Source: Pararhizobium sp. (GTDB lineage: Bacteria; Pseudomonadota; Alphaproteobacteria; Rhizobiales; Rhizobiaceae). From it: a stretch of DNA of 64,000 nucleotides. This document shows, piece after piece, positions 54,465-63,252 of this stretch. The notes under the pieces were generated by a model. The model made no database searches. It saw only the letters and a program-made list of their open reading frames with translations, and was not told where the DNA came from. The DNA lies in NCBI GenBank assembly GCA_017794825.1, contig CP051237.1, positions 2,852,001 to 2,916,000 of the forward strand. The letters are read 5' to 3'. The stretch's first letter is position 1; each line of letters begins with the position of its first letter. The translations under genes and the position numbers were made by a program.

Positions 54465-56171
54465 TCAGACGCTGCCGGCAAGAGCATCGATGTCGTAGAT
54501 CAGGCAGATTTCCTCAAGCTCTTCGCGGCCGCGGATCGGCGCTTCGTCGCGCTCGCCGATATCGTCGATAGACAGGCCTGCAGCCTCTACGATCCGCCGC
54601 GATACGACGATGCGGGCGTCCTTCTGCTTGACGACGCCCTCCAGCCGCGAGGCTGTGTTGACGGTGTCGCCGAGCGCCGTCAGCGGCGCTTCATTGTCGA
54701 CCCGGCCGATCTGGCCGATGATCGCGGGACCGCCGTGAATCGCGACGACCAGTTTCAAGGGTTCGTCGAGATGCAGCTTCAGTTCCGCGTTCAGCGTATC
54801 CATGCCCTGCTGCAAGGCGACTGCTGCGCGCAACGCGTCCCGTGACGCCTGTTCGAAACTGCGATCAACCCCGAACAGCGCCATGATGCCGTCGCCCATG
54901 AACTTGTCGACCAGACCATTGTTGCGGACAATCCTTTCCGCCGCCGATTCGAGATAGGCGTTCAGCACGAAAAGCACGTCGTAGGGCAGCCTCTTTTCGG
55001 AGAAGCGTGTGAAGCCGCGCAGATCGGTGAACATGACGATCACCGGCTGCTCGACGCCCCAGCGATACATATCCGTCCGGCTGCCGGATACGTTGCGGAC
55101 CCGGGGCTGTACGAGCCGGATCACGGATATGTCGCGCGCCGGCCGGATCTGGCAGGCAAGACGCACATCCGCAGTCGCCTGGATCTGCTTCAGCACGGCA
55201 GCTTCCCGGGCGTCCGGCGGGGGCAGCTGTTCTATTCCCGCAACGACGCGCACCCGACAGGTCGAGCATCGCGCCCTGCCTCCGCAAATCGAGGTGTGTG
55301 CAATGTTGTTCGCCCGGCTGATTTCCAGCAAAGTCGGACCTGGCGCCGTGCGGATCTGCCTGTCGCCGACATAGGCGACCGTCATGGAGGATTTCAGCCT
55401 CTGTGCGGTCATGACGCCGACCGGGAACAGGAAGCACAGCAGGAAACCCGCAAAAGCGATCTGCTGCGTGAGTTCAGCCTGGACGGCAAGCTGGTTGATT
55501 TGTTCGTTGGTCAGCGCAATTTCGGTCTTGCCGGTGAGGACCAGCTCCTTGCCGGCGGTCGTCCATCCGGTCGCGGAAAGCAATGGAATGGCGACGGCGA
55601 CCGAAAACAGCCAGGGTCGCCACGGCGCATACCAGCGCTTGTGGCGCAGCCACAGATGAAAGCCGATCATGCCGTGGATCCACACCACGACGACGAGCGC
55701 GGTCTGTTTCCAGAACGCCCACGGCCACGCGATGCTGAGATAGGTTTGATAGTCGAGTTTCGCGTCGACCAGTTCAGCGCTCAAACGGGTATAAAACAGA
55801 TGCTCCGCCGCAAAGACGGGGATCGACAGGCCAAGCACCAATTGCAGCAATTCGCTTATCGGAATGCGGAAGGTTCGCCGTCCAAGCGTTTTTGCGACCG
55901 CAAGACCGGCGTGGATGACGAGCGCGCCGTAGAGAATCATCGTGCCTGGGAGCGAACGCCAGACAGCATCGTGAAAGTCGCCCGTGCGCGCAAGCGCTGC
56001 ATAGGAAAGGTTGCCGGCGGCGTGGCTGAGGAGGTGGGTGGTTGCGAAGAACAGGAGGATCAAGCCTGTCCAGAGCCTGAGCTTCGCTCTTGCGGGCTGG
56101 CTGAATATCGCCTGCTGCAGGCGTTCCCGAACGATGCCGGAAGTATTCGAAGGCGTGACCGGTTGAGACAA
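54465..56171 (-). CDS. Membrane adenylate cyclase with haem-type anchor and 2Fe-2S domain
   Basis: A 568-residue protein in three parts. Residues 30-260 form six membrane helices resembling the cytochrome-b subunits of succinate dehydrogenase, with candidate haem ligands H46, H50, H87, H124, H166 and H172. Residues about 262-350 are a ferredoxin domain with an adrenodoxin-type cluster motif C296-x5-C302-x2-C305 and C340. Residues about 375-560 are a class III cyclase domain with metal aspartates D383 and D427 and the N505/R509 pair (GDTVNTASRLEG). It should couple membrane redox state to cAMP production. S. meliloti CyaC has a similar diheme-B anchor. Confidence 0.93.
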   Translation of the reverse strand: MSQPVTPSNTSGIVRERLQQAIFSQPARAKLRLWTGLILLFFATTHLLSHAAGNLSYAALARTGDFHDAVWRSLPGTMILYGALVIHAGLAVAKTLGRRTFRIPISELLQLVLGLSIPVFAAEHLFYTRLSAELVDAKLDYQTYLSIAWPWAFWKQTALVVVVWIHGMIGFHLWLRHKRWYAPWRPWLFSVAVAIPLLSATGWTTAGKELVLTGKTEIALTNEQINQLAVQAELTQQIAFAGFLLCFLFPVGVMTAQRLKSSMTVAYVGDRQIRTAPGPTLLEISRANNIAHTSICGGRARCSTCRVRVVAGIEQLPPPDAREAAVLKQIQATADVRLACQIRPARDISVIRLVQPRVRNVSGSRTDMYRWGVEQPVIVMFTDLRGFTRFSEKRLPYDVLFVLNAYLESAAERIVRNNGLVDKFMGDGIMALFGVDRSFEQASRDALRAAVALQQGMDTLNAELKLHLDEPLKLVVAIHGGPAIIGQIGRVDNEAPLTALGDTVNTASRLEGVVKQKDARIVVSRRIVEAAGLSIDDIGERDEAPIRGREELEEICLIYDIDALAGSV

Positions 56172-56283
56172 GCTGCGTCCTCGACGTGATTCCCGTCTCT
56201 ATATGCAACAATGGCGACGCCTTCGCCAGTGCCGGGTGTTGAAGCAAGTCTATGTGACCGCACTTCCGGCTTGCGGAACGGAT

Positions 56284-56814
56284 CTATACGGAATCTGTTT
56301 TCGGCGCGACCGAACAATCATCCAGATCAAAGTCGACTGTTATGACCCGGCGCTTGGTGACCACAAGTCTGATTGTCACGCCTCGAATAAACTTTTCGAT
56401 CTCTTGTAGGTTGTTACAGATACCGGAGCCTTGCAGGGACTTTCTTATTTCGCTTTCCAGGATTTTTTCATCCCGAATCCCGTAGTGCATTCTGATAGTG
56501 ATAATACCTCGTCGGTCACGAACTATTGCAGAAACAAGAGATTGCCCCGATGTTTCTTCAGCCGCGGCGTAACGGACGCCTTTTGCAAATTCGGCCTCAG
56601 CGATAAGTGGTTCGATATTCGGCAATATGAAGTGACGGGTGCAATAAAGCGCTGCGATTGCCGTCAGAACCGGCAAAACAGAAAACCGACTGTTAAAACG
56701 CCGTTGGAGCAGCCTTGCGGCCAGACGCCCCAGGAAACCGCCGATAAGGCCGACGATTGCGAAAAAGATCGGGGCCGGTAATACAAGAAATCTCAGAAAC
56801 AGATCGTAATACAA
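56284..56814 (-). CDS. Hypothetical membrane protein
   Basis: A 176-residue protein with two membrane helices near the N-terminus (about residues 8-32 and 45-64), the second preceded by a basic stretch (RRFNSRF), then a soluble domain of about 105 residues with alternating charged and hydrophobic residues (SAIVRDRRGIITIRMHYG, FIRGVTIRLVVTKRRVITVDF). No family is recognised. Base composition is more AT-rich than the neighbours, which could mean recent acquisition. It is upstream of the cyclase gene on the same strand with 112 bases between. Confidence 0.7.
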   Translation of the reverse strand: MYYDLFLRFLVLPAPIFFAIVGLIGGFLGRLAARLLQRRFNSRFSVLPVLTAIAALYCTRHFILPNIEPLIAEAEFAKGVRYAAAEETSGQSLVSAIVRDRRGIITIRMHYGIRDEKILESEIRKSLQGSGICNNLQEIEKFIRGVTIRLVVTKRRVITVDFDLDDCSVAPKTDSV

Positions 56815-56964
56815 AGTCAGTTCACAAATTGTCCAGCAATGTAGGATCTTTGACTGTAAAATTGACTTCCTGCAACTAATGTTTGCGATTCATTCGCGAA
56901 AAATATGCCACAGTACTGGAATTGCTTGAGTTTCCTGTCAGGCATCTCACCAGGAGGAATTATC

Positions 56965-57360
56965 TTGAGAATGAGTTACTTTGTGGCGGCGTTTGCTTTG
57001 GCCCTGCTTCCAGGGGTCACCCTTGCCGATCCGTCGTTCGAATGTTCACTGGGAAGCGGCAGTCAGGTGGAGACCGCCGAATGTGTCGCCAAGACGGAGG
57101 CGACGGTCGACGAGACGGTGAGATTGTCCCTGCAATTCGCCATGAACGCTGCAAAGGAACTCGACGAAACGACCGGCCGCGCGGCGGCTGTCCCGGCTCT
57201 GGAGAAGGCGCAGGAAGCCTGGTCGACCTTTCGCGACGCCCATTGCGACTATGTGGGTTCTACTTTCGGCGGCGGGTCCGGTACGGGGATCGCCATCCGG
57301 TCCTGTCGCATAAAACTTGGCCGCGAACGGGCGGACCTGCTCCTGCGTTTCGCCAAATAG
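56965..57360 (+). CDS. DUF1311/LprI-like secreted protein
   Basis: A 131-residue exported protein with a signal peptide (SYFVAAFALALLPGVTLA) and the LprI/DUF1311 signature AQEAWSTFRDAHCDY plus four cysteines (FECS, AECV, AHCD, RSCR). LprI in mycobacteria inhibits lysozyme; in other bacteria the role is unproven. A TTG start was chosen because GGAGG is seven bases upstream; an ATG two codons later would be 13 bases away. It nearly touches the convergent small gene at 57363. Confidence 0.8.
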   Translation: MRMSYFVAAFALALLPGVTLADPSFECSLGSGSQVETAECVAKTEATVDETVRLSLQFAMNAAKELDETTGRAAAVPALEKAQEAWSTFRDAHCDYVGSTFGGGSGTGIAIRSCRIKLGRERADLLLRFAK

Positions 57361-57362
57361 CG

Positions 57363-57611
57363 TCAGTCTTTCGAGGCCCCTGAACTGCGGTTGCCCTTGC
57401 CGAGATCTTCCCTTACGCGCTTGTCCTTGTCGAGTTTCTCGAAACTCTCGATCACGCCGTCCGTCTCCAGTTTGACGTCGGGAACAGCCTGGCGCTGATT
57501 GCGCACCTGTTCCTGGTCGTTGCCCTGCAGGCTGTTTCTGCCCATCTTGTCCTGCGCGAAATCGCTTTCGGTCAGATGTTCGGGTTTCTTGGCCTTGTCG
57601 TGATTTTCCAT
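57363..57611 (-). CDS. Small hydrophilic protein under a probable EcfG stress promoter
   Basis: An 82-residue, highly charged, probably disordered protein (MENHDKAKKPEHLTESDFAQ, then VRNQRQAVPDVKLETDGVIE and DKDKRVREDLGKGN). It has no hydrophobic segment. AGGAG lies seven bases before the ATG. A perfect EcfG-type promoter is 25 bases upstream, so it should be induced by the general stress response. The function is unknown. It lies after dctM on the same strand, but the promoter shows it is a separate unit. Confidence 0.8.
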   Translation of the reverse strand: MENHDKAKKPEHLTESDFAQDKMGRNSLQGNDQEQVRNQRQAVPDVKLETDGVIESFEKLDKDKRVREDLGKGNRSSGASKD

Positions 57612-57635
57612 CGTTGAACTCCTTGTCAAAGCACC

Positions 57636-57661
57636 AACGGCCGAACAGCGGATGGAGTTCC
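57636..57661 (-). promoter_or_regulatory. EcfG (general stress sigma factor) promoter, perfect consensus
   Basis: On the minus strand GGAAC, a 17-base spacer and CGTT match the alphaproteobacterial general-stress consensus GGAAC-N16/17-CGTT. The transcription start is expected near 57629, giving an untranslated leader of about 18 bases before the ATG at 57611. Confidence 0.75.
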
Positions 57662-57670
57662 GCCCCCAAT

Positions 57671-58948
57671 CTATCGGTAGAGCATCGTCGGAAGCCACAT
57701 GGATATCGACGGAATGAAGGTCAGGAGCAATAGCACGATAACCAGCGGCACGAGGAATGGCGCGGTCGCCGTGACACAGCGCTCGAACGGCACGGCAGCG
57801 ACCTTGGAGAGCACATAGAGGACCATGCCGACCGGCGGCGTCAGAAGGCCAATCATCAAATTGAGGATCATGATGATGCCGAAATGCACCGGATCGACGC
57901 CGAGCGACACGGCTACCGGCAGCAACACGGGCGTCAGGATGGTAATTGCGGCTATGGTTTCCATGAAACAGCCGATGATCAGAATGATCAGCGTGATGAG
58001 CAAAAGCAGCGCGACCTTGTTTTCCGTCACCGCGAGCAGACCTTGCGAAAAGTGCAGCGCGACCTGGTTGGCCGTCAGGATCCATGCGAAGATCGTCGAG
58101 GCGGCGACGATCAGCATGATGGCGGCCGTTGTCTGAACGGTGTCCATCGAGACGCGAAGGATCTTGCGCCAGTCGAGCGTGCGATAAACGGCGACGCCAA
58201 GGAACATGGAATAGGCCACGGCGGCGATCGCCGCTTCGGTCGGCGTGAAAAGTCCGCCCATGATGCCGCCGATGATGATGGCCGGCGTCATCAGGGGCAG
58301 GAAGGCGTCGACGAAGCTGCGGGCGAACCGGCCGAAACGAAAACCCATGTCGCGCGGGTAGTTCCGGCGGCGAGAATACCAGGCGACCATGATCATCAGG
58401 GACAGGGCCATCATCAGTCCCGGCAACAGGCCGGCGGTGAACAATTGCCCGATCGAGGTGTCGGCAAGCACACCGTAGATCACCAGCGGCAGCGAAGGCG
58501 GAATGATCGGGCCGATGGTGGAAGAGGCGGCGGTGATGCCGACTGCAAAGTCCGTGTCGTGACCGGCGTCGCGCATCGCCTTGATCTCGATATTGCCAAG
58601 GCCGCCCGCGTCGGCCACGGCGGCTCCCGACATGCCGGCGAAAATGACGCTGGCGCCGACATTGACGTGTCCCAGTCCGCCATGCATCCAGCCAACCGTC
58701 GCGCGCGCGAAGTTGAATATCCTTGTGGTGATTCCGGCGGTGTTCATCAGGTTGCCGGCCAGGATGAAGAACGGCACGGCGATCAGCGGAAATGAATTGA
58801 TGCCGTTGACCATGTTGGCGAGCACGATCATCGGCGGCATGCCGTTGGTGGCGACAAAGGCGAGCGAGGCGAGAGCCAGCGCCGCGGCGACCGGCACTCC
58901 GATGATCATCAACGCGAAAAGCAGGCCGATCATGAGCAGTATCGACAT
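57671..58948 (-). CDS. dctM: TRAP transporter large permease (DctM)
   Basis: A 425-residue DctM-type permease with about 12 membrane helices. Typical blocks are AVPFFILAGNLMNTAGIT, GASVIFAGMSGAAVADAGG, PIIPPSLPLVIYG and TPPVGMVLYVLSKVA. It follows the small permease gene by seven bases, in an operon dctP-dctQ-dctM read on the minus strand. The neighbouring kduI-kduD genes suggest uronate oligomers or keto-deoxy sugar acids as cargo. Confidence 0.95.
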   Translation of the reverse strand: MSILLMIGLLFALMIIGVPVAAALALASLAFVATNGMPPMIVLANMVNGINSFPLIAVPFFILAGNLMNTAGITTRIFNFARATVGWMHGGLGHVNVGASVIFAGMSGAAVADAGGLGNIEIKAMRDAGHDTDFAVGITAASSTIGPIIPPSLPLVIYGVLADTSIGQLFTAGLLPGLMMALSLMIMVAWYSRRRNYPRDMGFRFGRFARSFVDAFLPLMTPAIIIGGIMGGLFTPTEAAIAAVAYSMFLGVAVYRTLDWRKILRVSMDTVQTTAAIMLIVAASTIFAWILTANQVALHFSQGLLAVTENKVALLLLITLIILIIGCFMETIAAITILTPVLLPVAVSLGVDPVHFGIIMILNLMIGLLTPPVGMVLYVLSKVAAVPFERCVTATAPFLVPLVIVLLLLTFIPSISMWLPTMLYR

Positions 58949-58955
58949 GGGGTCT

Positions 58956-59528
58956 CTAATCCGTGGTGAGATGCTGATCGAGATCGGCGATGATGTCTTC
59001 AGGCTTCTGGCGGATCTTGCGCCACAGCAATATTGCCGAATAGACCGTCATGGCCGCGAGCGCCGCCACGCAAATGGCGTAGATCCATGCTTTCGGCACG
59101 GGCAGCGTCACCATCTTCTGGCGCGTCTTGTTGATTAGCGTTAAACCGATGATCGTCAAAGCGCCATAGAGAGCAAATGTGATGAGTTCGGCGACGACGG
59201 CCATCGCCTTGCCATAGGCGGACGGAACCATGCGGATAAAAAACTCCAGCGCGATATGTCCGCCGCGTCGCACTGCGCTGATCGACCCCAGGAAGCAGAC
59301 CAGGATCAGCAGGTAGCGAGCCACCTCCTCGGTCCAGGCGAGCGAATCATTGAGCACGTAGCGGGTGAAGAACTGCAGAAAGACGACAACCGCCAGGACC
59401 CAAAAGACGATGATCGCCGGAATGTCGATCCACTGGATGTCGGATATCGAGGTCTCCCCTTCCTCGATGACGATGTCGACGGGCGCATCCTGTTTGCGCC
59501 CGTCGGACTTTTCTGTCCCTGTGTTCAT
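58956..59528 (-). CDS. dctQ: TRAP transporter small permease (DctQ)
   Basis: A 190-residue protein with four membrane segments and the DctQ pattern (RYVLNDSLAWTEEVARYLLILVC, FLGSISAVRRGGHIALEFF). The hydrophilic N-terminus of about 28 residues is longer than usual. It sits between the receptor and large-permease genes. Confidence 0.92.
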   Translation of the reverse strand: MNTGTEKSDGRKQDAPVDIVIEEGETSISDIQWIDIPAIIVFWVLAVVVFLQFFTRYVLNDSLAWTEEVARYLLILVCFLGSISAVRRGGHIALEFFIRMVPSAYGKAMAVVAELITFALYGALTIIGLTLINKTRQKMVTLPVPKAWIYAICVAALAAMTVYSAILLWRKIRQKPEDIIADLDQHLTTD

Positions 59529-59556
59529 TGTGCTCCCCGCCGCAAAAGCAATGAAG

Positions 59557-60534
59557 TCAGTTGGCGAGCGCCTGCATGCGCTCGAAGTGTTCCTTTTCGT
59601 AAGGGACTTTCGATTCGTCCGTCAGGATCGGATAGACGGCGTCCTGGAAAGCCTGCTTGTCGACTTCGTTGACCTGGATGCCCTGATCGCGGAACCATTG
59701 CACCAGGTCCTTTTCAGCCTGGTTGATCTCCTCGGCGCACATGGCGGCCGCTTCCTTCATGACGGCTTCGACCGTGCCGGCGTCGTCGCCGATCTTGCCC
59801 ATCGCGCTGTCCGACACGATGATGATCAGCGAATTGCCGATATGGCCGGTCAGGTTGATGTTCGACTGCACTTCGTAGAACTTCTTGAACTTGATGGTCG
59901 GAAGCGGGTTCTCCTGGGCGTCGACCACGCCCTGCTGCAGGGCGAGATACACCTCCGCGAAGGCGATCGGCGTCGGATTGGCGCCTACGGCGTTGGGGAA
60001 CATGACCATGACCGGAGAATCGGGCACGCGGATCTTCAGCCCCTTCATGTCGTCGGGCTTCATGATCGGAAATTTCGAGGTCACGTGGCGATAGCCGTAC
60101 CAGGTGATCGCCATGACGGTGTGGCCGGTGGCGTCCTTGTAGCCCGCGGCCAGATCCGTGAACAGGTCGCTGTCGCGATAGGCTTTCCAGTGATCGTAGT
60201 TCTTCAGCATGAAGGGATAGTCGGAAATGGCGATCGGTCCGTAGTCGCGTTCGGCGAAATTCGGTCCGGTGTAGATGATGTCAACGGAGCCGATGGTCAG
60301 GCCTTCATTGATGTCGGATTCGTTTCCGAGCTGCGAGGCCGGAAATACGTTTATATTGACCCGCCCGTCCGTTTTTTTGCCGATTTCGTCGGCCGCCCAC
60401 ATGGCGCATTTGTGATAGGACGAGCCTTCCTCGTAAACATGCGCCCACTTCAGATCGACCGCATGAGCTATGCCAAGAGCGGCAAACAGCGACGCCGCGG
60501 CCAGCACAGCCGGCCTCAACAGTTTCGCAATCAT
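59557..60534 (-). CDS. dctP: TRAP transporter substrate-binding protein (DctP family)
   Basis: A 325-residue periplasmic receptor with a signal peptide (residues 1-25, ending GIAHAVDL). The substrate arginine is in GLKIRVPDSP and the family motif in QGVVDAQENPL. Two adjacent ATG codons are possible; the second gives a better spacing from GGGAGG. The gene is divergent from a GntR regulator, with an operator-like palindrome between. The genomic link to kduI-kduD supports binding of unsaturated uronates or 5-keto-4-deoxyuronate. Confidence 0.93.
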   Translation of the reverse strand: MIAKLLRPAVLAAASLFAALGIAHAVDLKWAHVYEEGSSYHKCAMWAADEIGKKTDGRVNINVFPASQLGNESDINEGLTIGSVDIIYTGPNFAERDYGPIAISDYPFMLKNYDHWKAYRDSDLFTDLAAGYKDATGHTVMAITWYGYRHVTSKFPIMKPDDMKGLKIRVPDSPVMVMFPNAVGANPTPIAFAEVYLALQQGVVDAQENPLPTIKFKKFYEVQSNINLTGHIGNSLIIIVSDSAMGKIGDDAGTVEAVMKEAAAMCAEEINQAEKDLVQWFRDQGIQVNEVDKQAFQDAVYPILTDESKVPYEKEHFERMQALAN

Positions 60535-60594
60535 CATTTCCTCCCTTATCCGGCCCGGCGGTTCCTCCACCGTCGGGCAGGTGATGAAAATTAA

Positions 60595-60624
60595 CTGGTA
60601 TACAAGATATATTAGATATACTAG
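60595..60624. promoter_or_regulatory. Operator-like palindrome between dctP and the GntR gene
   Basis: CTGGTATA (60595-60602) and TATACTAG (60617-60624) form imperfect inverted arms (7 of 8) in an AT-rich stretch that is also likely to hold both promoters. The left arm contains GTATAC, which fits the GntR/FadR half-site pattern GTM-KAC. The neighbouring FadR-type regulator is the natural candidate. Confidence 0.5.
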
Positions 60625-60709
60625 ATTGAGGGAGCGCGCAAGAGGCGTCCTGATGACGCACGTCAAGATTGCGCGTGGCGCGATTTCGACAGGGAGATAC
60701 GGGCAGGCG

Positions 60710-61507
60710 ATGGCAGAGATAGAGACGGGCGCGGTTTCGGAAAACCGGACAAAACGGAAGCCGAGGGCCGCCAATGCGCCGCCGGCTGCGGGTTCCGGAA
60801 TACGGGCGCGCAGCGCCGCCAAGAATTCGGACATCGTCTATCGCGATCTCCACAAGGCCATCGTCACCATGGAGCTCGCGCCGGGCGCGCCGGTTCTGGA
60901 ACGCAAACTGACCGAGCAGTATGGCGTCAGCCGTACGCCGGTCCGCGAAGCCGTGCTTCGGCTTGTCGAGGACGGCCTGGTCGAAGTGGCGCCGAAATCC
61001 GGCACCTTCGTCGCCCGCATACCGCTTTCGGTCGTTCGCGAGGCGCTGGTCGCGCGGCGAGCCCTCGAGGAGGTCACAGTGCGCGCGGCGACCGAACTTT
61101 CCAGTGAAAGCCGGATCATGCAGATGCGCGCCATCATCCAGCAACAGCAGGAAATGGCGGACGCCGGCGACGAAGAGGCGTTTCACCAGGCCGACGACGC
61201 GTTTCACGCCAGCATCGCGGCGGCCGCGCGATATCCGGGCATCTGGAAGATGATCCAGCAGGTTCGAATCCAGGTCGAGCGCTACCGGCGCCTGACATTG
61301 CCTCAGACCGGACGCATGCCGATGGTCGTCAAGGAGCACACGGCCGTGCTCGACGCCATGGCGGCGGGCGACGCCGACGCCGCGGTCGCCCGGATGAACG
61401 AACATCTCAACAAGCTCCAGCTCGACATTTCGATCTTTCGGGATCTGTGGCCGGATTATTTCACGATCGATCCAGTGCTCGACGAAAAACTGTTCGCCAG
61501 CCGATAA
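60710..61507 (+). CDS. GntR-family regulator (FadR/VanR type)
   Basis: A 265-residue regulator with an N-terminal GntR winged helix (LERKLTEQYGVSRTPVREAVLRL) and an all-helical FCD effector domain (about residues 120-255; FHQADDAFHASIAAAA and KEHTAVLDAMAAGDADAA carry the metal-type His and Asp). The first 40 residues are a basic, disordered arm. The ATG at 60653 with GAGG upstream is an alternative start. It lies between the TRAP operon and kduI-kduD and probably controls both, as KdgR-like and UxuR-like regulators do. Confidence 0.9.
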   Translation: MAEIETGAVSENRTKRKPRAANAPPAAGSGIRARSAAKNSDIVYRDLHKAIVTMELAPGAPVLERKLTEQYGVSRTPVREAVLRLVEDGLVEVAPKSGTFVARIPLSVVREALVARRALEEVTVRAATELSSESRIMQMRAIIQQQQEMADAGDEEAFHQADDAFHASIAAAARYPGIWKMIQQVRIQVERYRRLTLPQTGRMPMVVKEHTAVLDAMAAGDADAAVARMNEHLNKLQLDISIFRDLWPDYFTIDPVLDEKLFASR

Positions 61508-61532
61508 ATATTGAAATCCAGGGGAGGATATC

Positions 61533-62369
61533 ATGACCATGCCAGTGAGACAGGCGATCAGCCCGGTCGAGGCGCGCGGATTCGATACGCAGGAACTCAG
61601 GAGGAATTTTCTGCTCGAATCGATATTCACTCCCGGGCGGATCGCACTGGTCTACAGCCATCTCGACCGGACGATCGTCGGAGGCGCTGCGCCCCTGGAC
61701 GACGAGTTGGTGCTGGCGACCGAAAAACAGGTCGGCTCGGATCCGTTCCTGGCGCGCCGGGAGATGGGCGTTTTCAATATTGGCGGCGCCGGGGAGGTGG
61801 TGATCGACGGCGAGGCGATGGTCGCGGAAACCACGGACTGCGTCTACGTTCCGGCGGAAACCGGCAATGTCCGCTTTCGCAGCCGCAGCAGCGATAGCCC
61901 GGCCAAATTCTATCTCGTGTCGACGCCCGCGCACAAGGCGCATCCGGCAAGGCGCATCACCGCCGAAGACGCCAATCGACTGGATCTTGGAACGCCGTCC
62001 GACGCCAACCGTCGAATTTTGCGGCAGTATATTCACCCGGATGTCTGCCAAACCTGCCAATTGGTGATGGGCATGACCGTTATCGAGGACGGCAGCGTCT
62101 GGAACACCATGCCCTGTCACACGCACGACCGGCGCACCGAATTTTATCTCTATTTTGATATGGCGCCGCAGACGCGTGTCTTCCATTTCATGGGCGAACC
62201 GGATGAAACGCGTCACCTGGTGGTCTCCAACGAACAGGCGATCCTTTCGCCGGGCTGGTCGATCCACTGCGGCGCCGGCACGGGGCGATACGCGTTCATC
62301 TGGTCGATGGCCGGAGACAACCAGGATTTCGATGACATGGATTTCGTCGCAATGGAGGACCTCCGGTGA
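61533..62369 (+). CDS. kduI: 5-dehydro-4-deoxy-D-glucuronate isomerase
   Basis: A 278-residue cupin-fold isomerase, the same length as E. coli KduI, that converts 5-keto-4-deoxyuronate to 2,5-diketo-3-deoxygluconate in pectin breakdown. The zinc ligands are at the same positions as in E. coli: H196 and H198 (PCHTHDRR), E203 and H245 (WSIHCGAG). GGGGAGG lies before the ATG. It overlaps kduD by four bases and follows the regulator by 25 bases. Confidence 0.95.
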   Translation: MTMPVRQAISPVEARGFDTQELRRNFLLESIFTPGRIALVYSHLDRTIVGGAAPLDDELVLATEKQVGSDPFLARREMGVFNIGGAGEVVIDGEAMVAETTDCVYVPAETGNVRFRSRSSDSPAKFYLVSTPAHKAHPARRITAEDANRLDLGTPSDANRRILRQYIHPDVCQTCQLVMGMTVIEDGSVWNTMPCHTHDRRTEFYLYFDMAPQTRVFHFMGEPDETRHLVVSNEQAILSPGWSIHCGAGTGRYAFIWSMAGDNQDFDDMDFVAMEDLR

Positions 62370-63124
62370 GCATCGGACCAGATGATTTCCGCCTTGACGG
62401 CAAAGTCGCGATCGTTACAGGCGCGAACACCGGCATCGGTCAGGCGATCGCCGTTGCTCTTGCTGGATCGGGCGCGAAGGTGGCCGCAGTCGGACGTTCG
62501 CCGATGGACGAAACGGCGGCGATGATCGGTAATGGCGCCATGATCGAAATTCGCGCCGATCTGTCGACGATGGCGGACCACGGCCGTATCGTGGAAGAGA
62601 CCGTCGGCTGGGGCGGCGGCGTCGACATTCTCGTCAACAATGCAGGCGTCATCCGTCGTCGCGACGCGATCGATTTTACCGAAGACGACTGGGATGTTGT
62701 CATCGACACCAATCTGAAATCCGCATTCTTCCTGTCGCAGGCGACCGCCCGGCGCATGATCCCGAATGGCGGCGGCAAGATTGTCAACATCGCTTCGCTG
62801 CTCTCCTTCCAGGGCGGCATTCGCATCGCCTCATACACCGCGTCCAAAAGCGGTCTTGCCGGCCTGACGCGCCTGCTTTGCTGCGAGTGGGCCGGCAAAG
62901 GGGTCAATGTCAACGCCATCGCGCCCGGCTATGTGGTCACCAACAACACGCAGGCGCTCCGGGATGACCCGGATCGTTCTCAGGCGATCCTTGATCGAAT
63001 CCCCGCAGGACGATGGGCTGCGCCGGACGACATTGCAGGCGCCGCCGTGTTCCTGTCGTCACATGCTGCGGATTACGTTCACGGCGCGGTGCTGCCGGTC
63101 GATGGCGGCTGGCTGGCGCGGTAG
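62366..63124 (+). CDS. kduD: 2-dehydro-3-deoxy-D-gluconate 5-dehydrogenase
   Basis: A 252-residue SDR that reduces 2,5-diketo-3-deoxygluconate to KDG with NADH. It has the cofactor motif TGANTGIGQAIAVAL, NNAGVIRR and the catalytic YTASKSGLAGL with Ser in NIASLLSFQGG. The end (GAVLPVDGGWLAR) is typical for KduD. It starts inside kduI (GTG start overlapping the kduI stop), so both steps are made together. KDG kinase and aldolase genes are not in the window. Confidence 0.94.
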   Translation: MSIGPDDFRLDGKVAIVTGANTGIGQAIAVALAGSGAKVAAVGRSPMDETAAMIGNGAMIEIRADLSTMADHGRIVEETVGWGGGVDILVNNAGVIRRRDAIDFTEDDWDVVIDTNLKSAFFLSQATARRMIPNGGGKIVNIASLLSFQGGIRIASYTASKSGLAGLTRLLCCEWAGKGVNVNAIAPGYVVTNNTQALRDDPDRSQAILDRIPAGRWAAPDDIAGAAVFLSSHAADYVHGAVLPVDGGWLAR

Positions 63125-63225
63125 AACCGCGTTTCCACCGTGGCCGGATGCGGATCGTCAAAACTGCAATTGAACCGGCGCACAACCTCCGGCATAGTCC
63201 CTCAGGTTTTTGTCAGGAGGGCGGC

Positions 63226-63252
63226 ATGACGACATTGGCGGCGGAGCCGTGA
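63226..63252 (+). CDS. Possible 8-residue leader peptide coupled to the permease gene
   Basis: ATG with a strong ribosome binding site (AGGAGGG, five bases upstream), eight codons (MTTLAAEP) and a TGA that overlaps the GTG start of the following permease (GTGA). The permease start itself has no properly spaced ribosome binding site. This arrangement suggests translational coupling; a frameshift in the permease N-terminus is an alternative. Confidence 0.4.
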   Translation: MTTLAAEP

